Assembly (NCBI GenBank): GCA_905221605.1
Contig: CAJNDS010002546.1
Coordinates: 369,589 to 433,588, forward strand
Length of the DNA: 64,000 bases
Direction of reading: 5' to 3'
From: Symbiodinium natans
Taxonomy: Eukaryota; Sar; Dinophyceae; Suessiales; Symbiodiniaceae
Below, in pieces: positions 49,641 through 59,900 of this stretch (its first letter is position 1; every line of letters begins with the position of its first letter). The position numbers were made by a program, and so were the translations under genes. The notes under the pieces are model-generated. The model ran no database searches, was not told the DNA's origin, and was given only the letters and a program-made list of their open reading frames with translations.

Positions 49641-50546
49641 GCGTCGGCAGGAGATGTACAGCTCTGACATGGTTTTGTGGCAAGCTTGCCTCCAGCTCCA
49701 TTCTTTCTGTGGCCTGCTGCTCAGTATTTCAGAGTTCCCCTGATGAGGTTTTGGGGTTGCTACACTCCAAAGCCCCAAGCCCTAGCCCCCAGAGGTTTAG
49801 GGGCTCAGTATTTCATAGCTCCCCGCATTATGTTTGGGTTTCTACGCCCAAAAACCCTCAGCCCTAACCTCTAGAGGTTTAGGGGTCGGTTGGGGGTGCT
49901 GCGTCTCATGAATCTGGGGCAGGTGTGGATCATTGGGCTCGGTAGCAACCCGTATTCCCCGTGTTCAGCGTCGGTTTGGGGTTTAGGGCAGGATCCTTTA
50001 TGCAAAGTCTTCGAAGCAAGAAGAGGCACCAATTGCTTTTTCCCAACTGGGCAACCTCGAATAGAATTTAGGGTCGTCTTTGGCAACTTTTTCCTAGTTG
50101 TGTATTTCCCGAATTAGGGGTGCGCATATCTTGCCCCCCCTCAAAAAAAACTATCAGGTACTCCTTTGTCGGAAGCCCCAAGTTAGGTAGGCCCTAAACC
50201 CTACACCCTAAAAACAAAAAAAACATAAACCCTAAATCCTAAACCCTAAACCCTAACCCTGTGCTGATGGCGGGGGAGGGGGGGTGGGAAAGTAGAAGTC
50301 CGTCTTCTGAGTTTGAGACAAGCTCGGCTTCCAAGATCGGAGTATTTGGCATTTCGCCAATGTCTCGCCACGGCCCTAATTCAGCCCTAGACCCCAGGGT
50401 TTCGGGGTTTAGGGTTTTAGGGTTTCGGTGTTTAGGGTTTAGAGTGTAGGGTCCTAATCCGAAGCACCCGGCTGAGGGTTTTGGGTTTGCAAACCCTGGC
50501 CCTTGAGTGAAGTCCTAATCCCTAAGCCTCTTCTTGGGAAATCCAG

Positions 50547-50640
50547 GTGCGCTTTAGTGGCATGTCGTATAGTAGTGTGGCCTGGGCGAGAGTTTTCAAA
50601 GCCGAAGTAGGCTTAGGGACCGATTCTTAAGCTAGGGCTT
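50547..50640 (+). CDS. Exon candidate, frame may end here
   Basis: ATCCAG acceptor; reads VRFSGMSYSSVAWARVFKAE then VGLGTDS to a TAA. Either a terminal exon or a donor lies within it. Confidence 0.4.
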
Positions 50641-50651
50641 GTGGTTTCCCC

Positions 50652-50755
50652 AGAGACTCCAATATCCCTGAATGAAGGGGAAAATCCTTAAACCAAATAA
50701 GGCACCCTCTTCTACTTTAAGGAATATTCCTGGATTAAGGGATATTGGAGTCTCT
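50652..50755. mobile_element. Inverted-repeat element, family O (104 bp)
   Basis: AGAGACTCCAATATCCCTGA at the left; TTAAGGGATATTGGAGTCTC at the right, 19 of 20 inverse. A related end is near 60940. Confidence 0.8.
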
Positions 50756-50821
50756 GCTAAACCCTAAACCCTGAACCCTGAACCCTAAACCCTAAACCCT
50801 AAACCCTAAACCCTGCTGCAG

Positions 50822-50909
50822 GTCACGACCCTGTTGACGGTGTACGCCCTGATCGGGGACGACATGCGCCTGATCTTCACGTCCAAGGCAGCCGATGAGA
50901 CGCTCCCCG
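50822..50909 (+). CDS. Channel exon, S1 region
   Basis: CTGCAG acceptor, GTTTAG donor from a telomere-like unit. Reads TTLLTVYALIGDDMRLIFTS then KAADETLP. Confidence 0.7.
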
Positions 50910-53900
50910 GTTTAGAGATGTCTAGGGTTTAGGGTTTAGGGTTTGGGGTTCATTTTTTCCTTATTTGGGCTTATAAGTAAGGGACCCTATATATAAACAT
51001 GTTTCAGAGGGTTTAGAGGCCAACCCAGATGTGGCGAGTTCTCTCCAGTAGGGTCCCTTTTGGGGGCCCTTCTTTTAAAGGGTGCATAGGACCCCAAAAA
51101 GGAGCCTAATTCAGAGAACTACTCATGTCAAGTTTTCGTGTCGTGTCTTGAGGACCATTGGTGTGTTGTGTGTGATGCGACTGTGGTTCTAGGTAGGTAC
51201 ATAGAGGTGTAGAGCAGCGGGGAGCAACCGAGGTTCAACTACATCACCATCACGACCATGATTGTCTTTGGTGTGGAGGTCATCATCAACACGCTGGGGA
51301 AGCAAGGCTATCTATTCGGATTCTTCTTTTTCCTGGATGTCCTCAGCACAGTTACGTTGGTGCTGGATCTTACTTATGCCGCTCGGCTATGTCAGCTCAC
51401 GGTTTACAGTTGCACTTGGCCGCAGGGCGAAAGAACTTAGGGAACATCCATATTATATCACGAGGAGTCCACCCAACCCCAAATGTCAAACTGAAGCATC
51501 AGAAGAAATATCAACTCTTGAAATGAAATGATGAGCTGCACTTGACGTGCGGTATAGTCGCAGCTCAGGGGGAGGGTGCCAAAAAGCATGCGAGAAGAAT
51601 TCTTCGGATTGGCAGTGAGATCCTCTGGTCATAATGAAGCCTTTAGAGTTAAGCCGAAACCCTAAACCCTAAACCCTAAACCCTAAACCCGAAACCCTAA
51701 ACCCTAAACCCTAAACCCTAAGCCCCAAACCCTAAACCCTAAACCCTAAACCCTAAACCCTGCTCGGCCCCAAGGTCCTTGACCTATAGCCGCCATGCCT
51801 TAGGTCTCAGACACGCTTTTTGGCGACTCCATCTCGGCTGCACAGCAGCTGACGGACTTCGCCATAGCCTCAGGCGAGTACTTGAGCCTAGGGTTTAGGG
51901 TTTAGGGTTTAGGGTTTAGGGTTTAGGGTTTAGGGTTTAGGGTTTAGGGTTTAGGGTTTAGGGTTTAGGGTTTAGGGTTTAGGGTTTAGGGTTTAGGGTT
52001 TAGGGTTTTGAACCCAGAAGTACAAGGCTCAAATTTTGAAACCCTAAACCCTAAAACCCCAGAACCCTAAAACCCTAAACCCGCTAAAATCCTAAACCCT
52101 CACACCCTGAGAATAAGTGGCACACATAGGACACCAGAGGGAGCCTGCGGGTCGGCATCTCGATCAAAGACAATCTGGGTTTAGGGTTTAGGGTTTAGGG
52201 TGAAGGGTTTAGGGTTTAGGGTTTAGGGTTTAGGGTTTAGGGTTTAGGGTGTGAGTTCAATGTGCTGCGCTCAGCAGCTACACTCCACACCCTAAACCCT
52301 AATACCTACACCCTATCAAAACCCTCAACCTTCCATCTTCTGGAGTACTGGTTTAGGGCACCTCTTTGGGACTTTCTCTGAAACGCTTAAGCCATGTAAA
52401 CCCCAAACTTGTGAACCCTAAACCCTAAACCCCAAACCCCAAACCCCAAACCCCAAACCCTAAACCCTAAACCCCGCAAACCACAAAGCCCACACCCTGT
52501 GAGCTTAGGATGGCGCGGGCCCCGTAGTCCAGGGCCCCGTGGACCAGGGCAGCAGCCGCAGCCTTATCTAGAGGGGTATAGGGGGTAGGGGGTTTAGGGT
52601 TTAGGGTTTAGGGTTTAGGGTTTAGGGTATAGGGGTTATTCTGGCATTAGGGTTTAGAGGGTATGGGGTTTTTCAGGCGAGCTGTCTTTGTCTGGCCCTG
52701 CTCGCCACGACTGCATGCCTGCATCCGCAAGAGTCGGTTATCCATTTCCGCCCTCTCCTGCGCCCGGGACGCAGACATCGGGCTTGCTGCGGTTGTACCA
52801 GGACGCCCTGGATGAGGTCGAGCCAACCCTCAGCGCCACACGCGCGGACAAAGATCCATACTTTTCCTGCGTTCCGGGTCCCTCGAAGGCAAGGTGGCTG
52901 CCTAGAGCCCGACGCTGGCGTTCATGACGGAAGGCAAGCGCTTCTTCAGCTGGCTGTCTGCTGAAGGCGTGCGCAGCTTTGCCAGCCCACGTCCGGAGCA
53001 TTCCAGAGCTGCCTGCGCTTAGAAGGGTTTGGTCTTTCCTGAATGTTCAGGGTTCAAGGGGTAGAGGGTTTTTGAGGGTTCTGGATTGGTTTCTGGCAGT
53101 TTTAGGTTAGAGGCTAATTAAGAGGGTTTCGGGCTTCGTGGGGTTTGAAGGTTTGGGATTGAGGGTTGAGAGCGGGCTTAAGTGGGTTTGAGTCGAGGTT
53201 TGCTAATCGGTTGGAGGGCTCAAGTTTGCGGATTTGGGTTGAGGCTTGAGCCCTAAACCCTAAACCCTAAGCCCTCAGCCCTCAGCCCAAGACCCTAAGC
53301 CCAAAGGTTCAGGGTTTGGGGCCTGACCCTCGTTCAGCGCTCCGTGCAACATCTTTGCCTCCACCTTTCAATGGCCCCCCAAACCGAGGGACCCTTATGA
53401 TGGCCTTATAGGGGGTGATGTGGCTACTTGGGTATTTCGGGACATCATACATTTTTCAAACATCTAGAGGTATAAATACATCAGAAACTTGCACACACAC
53501 ACACACACATGTTTTGTATGTATGCATGCATGCATGCATGTATGTATGTATGTGTGTGTATGTGTGTATGCATGCATGCATGCATTTATGTATGTACGTA
53601 TGTATATATGTATGCATGCATGTATGCATGTATGCATGTATGCATGTATGCATGCATGCATGTATGTATGTATGTATGTATACATACATATGTATGTAGC
53701 TACCTGTTTATATCCATACATATATATATATATATATAAACTGTGTGTAGTTGTTTGAGCCTTTGCTGTGTTTATACGTTCAGTTCTTCTTGTACTTGCG
53801 CTTATATCAAGTACTTGTTTCGCATTAATATTCGAATCTTCTTGTTTCTGCAGATATATATATATATATATATATGTATGTTCATTCGTACATATGTGTA

Positions 53901-56900
53901 TGCACATATACATATATATATATATACACACACACACACTTTTTGGGCCCACAACCTAAACAAGCGCTATGGAACATGTTCAACCCTATTCCCTCCAGCC
54001 TAAAGCCCTCAAGCTCAAAAAGGCTCTAAGAGCCGAAGGGTTTAGAGTTTAGGGGTTTAGGGGTTAAGGCTTATACCTCAAAACCCAAAGCCCTAGCGTA
54101 GAAGCCCTAAACACGAAAGCCTCTAAGCAACCCTAAGCCGGGGTTCGGAGAGTTGTGAGATGCCGGAGGCTCCCAAACCACGGGGGAAACCGGAGCCCTC
54201 ACTCGGGTGTCATCAGGGTTTAGGCTTCCGAGGTTTAGGGTTTAGGGTTTAGGGTTTAGGGGTTTAGGGTTTAGGGGTTTTGGGGTTTAGGGGTTTAGGG
54301 GTTTAGGGTTGAGGGGTTTCGGGTTTAGGGCTAATAGCCCAAAAGCTCCCCTAAACCCGAAAGCCTGAAGCCTAAACCCTAAACCCTAAACCCTAAACCC
54401 TAAACCCTAAACCCTAAACCCTAAACCCTAAACCCTAAACCCTAAACCCTAAACCCTAAAGGGTTTAGGGTCTAGTAGGGTTGAGGGAGGACCCTAAACA
54501 CGGTTTGTTTGAGGTCAGTCAGCAGACGCGGCGCGCGCTGCCCGCATGAGCCGGGTCGGCACCAAGGCCAAGTAGGGGTTAGGGTTTAGGGTTTAGGGTT
54601 TATAGGGTTTATAGGGTTTATAGGGTTTATAGGGTTTATAGGGTTTATAGGGTTTATAGGGTTTATAGGGTTTATAGGGTTTATAGGGTTTAAGGGCTAT
54701 GAAATGAGATGAACCCTAAACTTTAGGCCCTAAACCGTAAACCCTAACCCATTTTGGGGGAAACCATCCTCTATAGAAACTGTAGCTGACTGCGTGTAGA
54801 CGCGCCCCACCCCCCATCGGTCGAAGTCGTCCAATACAGATGCAAAAAAAAAAACCCTGAAACCCTATAAGCTAGGACCCAGACTAGGTCCTTGGGCCGT
54901 TTTATTTTGAACTTAGGTTCCCTGACACGCCCCTTTAGACCCAAAACGGGCACCCTTTTCATTCCTGGCCCTAAACCTTCAAGCCGAAATCCTGAATCTT
55001 GAACCCTAAACCGCAAAAGGCCACTTCTTATATTCCTAGGTTACTCTTGGGTCCAGAAACCCTGAGCTCTAAGCCTCAGACCCGCAGCAAGACACCTGCT
55101 GGGAGGCTGGACGCGTCGTGCGTCTGCTTCGACTGGTTCGCCTTATTCGGCTCATCAAGCTCCTTGTCCGACCCTAAACCCTAAACCCTAAACCCTAAAC
55201 CCTAAACCCTAAACCCTAAACCCCTAAACCCCTAAACCCCTAAACCCCGAACCCCTTAAAAGGTGTTTTTCAGACACATGGAAGTAGTGCATTGCGCGGG
55301 CACGGAGAGCTGTAGAATCGGAACCGACGCCAGTGCTGAAAATCATCTGTAAACCTTTAAGCCCTAAACCCTAAACCCTAAACCTTCAACCCTCAACCCT
55401 CAACCCTAAACAATAATTAAACCCGAAACCCCAAACCCTGACCCTAAACCTTCAACGCTAAACCCGGAAAGCTCTTCATTCATCGAACGCATCTTGCTCG
55501 GACTTACTATAGGGGTCGCAATAATTACCAGAGGTTAGGGTTGAGGGTTTAGGGGTTTAGGGTAAAGCCGTGAGAGCGTCCTTTATATCCGAACATCCCG
55601 AATTGCAACCCACAGCCCTAAACAAAGCACACAAGCCACGGCCGAGGTTCTACCAAAACCGGAGCAAGTCAAGTGCCAAGTATGCCCAGGACAGCGAGGC
55701 AAGATTTTGAAAACGTGGGTGCTCTCATCCCGATGCCCCTGACAAACCTTGGGTTTTCGGCTTGGGTTATAGGATTAAGGGTTTAGGGGTTTAGCGTTAA
55801 GGGCGGTTTGGGGGTTTGGGGTTTGTTTGGGGTTTAGGTTTGGGGTTTAGGGTTTAAGGTTTAGGGTTTAGGGTTCTGGTGGTGCTACTGTGAGATATGT
55901 GCGGCCAGCAACCATCCAAATGCATCGCCAGGCCTCTCCTGGCATGGACTGGGAGGACTGACTTGTCCCAAGACCATTGAGGGTTTAGGGTTTAGGGGTT
56001 TAGGGTTTCGAGGTTTAGGGTTTAGGGTAAGGGGTTTCGGTTCAAGGATTGCGAATAGTAAGCCCTTACTTTATTTTATTTTTGGGGGTTTAGGGCTTAG
56101 AAGGTTTAGGGGGTGTGAGGTTCCCTGATCAGCCCCTTTAACCAAAAGGGCACCCTTTTATTCCTGGGTTACGCTTGGGCCTGGCTTTTCTGATGCGTTT
56201 CCAAGCGCACCTGCCAAGAACTGTTGTGACCACCTCGCCAGGCACGCATAATGCATTTCTGTTACGTAGAAGCTGCTGGTTTGTGCAACCTGTACATACC
56301 TGAACCCCAAGCCCTGAACTCCAAACCCTGAAGCCTAATCCCTGAAGCCTAAACCCTACCCCCTACAGTACCCTCAGCCCTGAACCCTAGACCCTCAACC
56401 CCAAACCTTTTCCTTGCTTGCACCACAGCCCTTCCGACTGCTTGTGGTGCGCATTTGGCGTTTCTGAGTTTAGTAGCTCGCAAACCCGTAAACCCTACAG
56501 CCCCCAACCCATCTCAGCCATCCTAAAGTTTTAGGGTTTAGGGTTTAGGGTTTAATTAGGGTACAGCTCTTCAACCCTATACTCTCCCGCAGATGCCTAA
56601 AGCCCTGAACCTTAAAGCTCACTGTTCCTGCCAGTGGCTCCGCTTACTCCCAGCTGCACCCAGAGCCCAAACGTAAATGCCTAGGTTTAGGGTTTAGGGT
56701 TTAGGGTTTAGGGTTTAGGGTTTAGGGTTTCGGGTTTAGGGTTTAGGGTTTAGGGTTTAGGGTTTAGAGTTTAGGGTTTAGAGTTTAGGTGGCCAGTACT
56801 TCTAAACCCTAAACCCAAAAACGCCCCTACAAAGATGTTTTAGATCATAATGCTTTAGGCTTTTAAGGTTTGCGGAGGCCCCCCCTCCCTCCCTCCCTCC

Positions 56901-59900
56901 CTCCCAATCCGTAAACGCGAAAATTGTCCAAATGATGCTGCCTTTCGGGGTACCCTAAATCAGAAGGGCTTGTAACCCTAAAGTCTAAACCCTAAACTCG
57001 AAACCCTAAACCCTAACCCCTAAACCCCCATCTGGACGAACTGTACTTCTCTGGTCGACACCGCTTCGGCCCCGTGACCCTTTCAAAGTCCTGGCCCATC
57101 CTGTGTTCTTCCTTTGCTCAGGTTTGGGTTTGGCAGTTTTCCTGCTTTGGGGGCTTGGGAGCTCAGGATTTCGGAGTTTCGGGTTCAGGAGCTTATGGTT
57201 TAAGAGCTTCGGGGTTGGGGTGCATGGAGTTTAGGAGTCGGAGTTGAGGGTTTAGTGCCAAGTTCCTGCGATCTCCTGTCGCGAGGAGGATGATGATGAC
57301 ATGCAGCAAGAGTCAGCGGTATCCAAAAAGCTGTCCGAAATGACGACGCGCAGAGTTGCTTGAACTGCAAGAAGCTCCATACACCGAGGCATACCCTGTC
57401 GGGTTTGGGGCTTAGGAACAACTAGCTTGGTTTTGGGGGGGACATGTTGTGTCTTCCTTATTCGGGTTTATAAGGGAACTATATATACATATTCTTTGCA
57501 GAGGGTGGAAAGGCCGACCCAGAAAAGGATTCCTTCCACAAGAGTCCTACCATGCGAAGCACAGGGTTCATCATTTGAGGGTTTGGGGTCCCATCTTGGC
57601 GCAAGCATGTTCCTGCCCCCTCTCCCCCGCCCCCCCCCAAACAATAATTACTAATGGTATTCCCTTATGGTCCCCCTGCACTTATACTCCCTAAACCCTA
57701 AACTCTATACCCCAAAACCCCCAACCCCCACATCCATATTCCAATATTAAGGCCCCTGTATTCGACCCCGCAAAGTGCCCACAACCCCAAAGCATCGGCT
57801 AAGGAGGTTATCGTGGGTACGTTGCGGGTCTAGGCTGGGCTTGAGGTTCATAGTGGTTCAGGGTTCAGGGGTCAGGGGTTTAGGGTTCAGGGGTTTAGGG
57901 TCTAGGGTTTAGGGTCTGGAGGCCGACTTGTCAGCCGAGTTGTGTCCTGGAATCCCTAGCCGCACAGGCTAGGGTGGCAGTGCCTTTGATCATCACCACG
58001 GTAAGCCCTGAAGCTCCTAAGGCCCTAAAGGCCATAAGGCCCCTGTAGTAGTTGCTTTAGGGGTTTTGGGGGGAGGGTTTGGGCTATAGGGACCCGAATC
58101 CTATTCAGGGCCATTGCTTGGCGGCGGGGCTTGGGATGTAATGCAGAAGAGATTTGTTTCCTCAGCCTTGGTGTGGGGTTGTCAGATTTTAGACGAAACT
58201 CTTCTCCGCAGAGAGTCCCTGGAGTGCCCAACCAGCATCTCCAGAAAGTCCCTGGAGTGCCTAATCCCAGACTACGATTTGCTTAAGCACCCCAAAAGAA
58301 GAAGAAGAAAAAAAGAAAACATAATCATCCCTATATGAACCTTAACCAGGAAGAATATTTTTATTTTTTCGGGGCTCTTAAGCAATGAGTAGCAGAGCGT
58401 TTTCAGAGAGACCCTGGATGGCCCAACCCCGAAAATGCCCTACTCCAGAGTATCCCGGGAGTGCCGATCCCCTCGAGAGCGTTCCTTGAGTGCCCAACCC
58501 CAGAAAATCCCCCAGAATAGGGTTGAATTGGGTTTAGGGTTTAGGGTGTAGGGTTTAGGGTTTAGGGTTTAGGGTTTAGGGTTTAGGGTTACTAGTTGTA
58601 TGGGTTTATGTGTTCAGAGCGTTTCTGGAGCCCTTCAGAGAACCCTTGGAGAGCCCGTCCCCAGAGAGCCCCTGGAGTGCCCAACCTCAGAGTATCCCCA
58701 GAACAGGGTTGAATAGGGTTTAGGGTTTAGGGTTTAGGGTTTAGGGTTTAGGGTTTAGGGTTTAGGAGTATCCTCGGTGAATCCCCGGAGTGCCCGACCC
58801 CACATCAAGTAGGGCTTATACGATATCCCCCTTGGGAATTATGTTTCTTTTAAATTTATCTTTGTTTATATAAAACCCAAGAGGATATTAAACGTATTAT
58901 TGTTATTAAGGTTCTAGGGGGAGTATAGTATATTCCTTCCCCAGAAGGACACCAAACATATACTCACCAATATTGGCAAGGAACCTTATATACACTCACC
59001 AATAAACAGTAATATAAACCCTGTGTCATGCCTGCAAAGAATCCCCAGCGTCCAACCCCAGAGCGATCTCGTAAATTGCTTGCCTGCAGGGTGGGGATGT
59101 TCGAAGTCAAGTAGTTTCGAGTCTTCTGGGCTTCGGGCGTGTATGAACCTTCTTCGAGGCTAGAGTAGACTCTCAGAGTCTAGCTAGCTCATAAGGTGGG
59201 AGGTAGAAAACTCCCGGCCTGAGCATCACGGCAACATGAGAAGCTCAGGTTGTGATGTTGGTGCTGATCATCATGCTCTCGCTCCCCTTCTTCCAGCCGG
59301 GGATGTACAACGAAGATTTGCCAACTTCGGCGCAGTATGGTGCCAACATACTTTTCCGAAGGTGGCGAGATGATATGAACCTTAGGCGCTGAGCAGGAAA
59401 CTTTTGGCCTGTTTTGCGTATTTTACAACTTTCCAAGCCCACAGGTCAGTTCTCTCTTTCCCCTGATAAACTCAGCCGGTAAGAGTTCTAAGAACCCTAA
59501 ATAGTAAGGGGGCCCCTCCTTGTAAACCCTAAACCCTCTTACTGGTAACTATACTTACTATCCCTCCTTCTAAGGACCACCTATGAGCCCTGGGCCAACG
59601 ACACGGCTCGAGCGGCTTATTTCGCTTCCAAAGGCCGCGAGGTGCGGGCTCTCCAAAATGTTCTTCTCTTGGACAAAGCCCCAAACATCCCCAAACCCTA
59701 AACCCTAAACCCTAAATGCCTAAACTTAATTAATCATGCCTGGAGGCTCTAAGCTGAGGTCTATGCACGTACGTACGTATATGTGGTGTGTAGATCGATG
59801 TGCTTCGACAGCCAACCCGACACCTCAGCATGCAACACCAAGCGGGAGGTTCACACTAAATTATGGTTCAGGGTTTAGGGCCTTTAGGGTTTAGGGTTTA

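Noticed and set aside
53415-54003. Cys/Met/His/Tyr-rich open frames on both strands
   Set aside because: Produced by TATG/CATG and TA/AC microsatellites.
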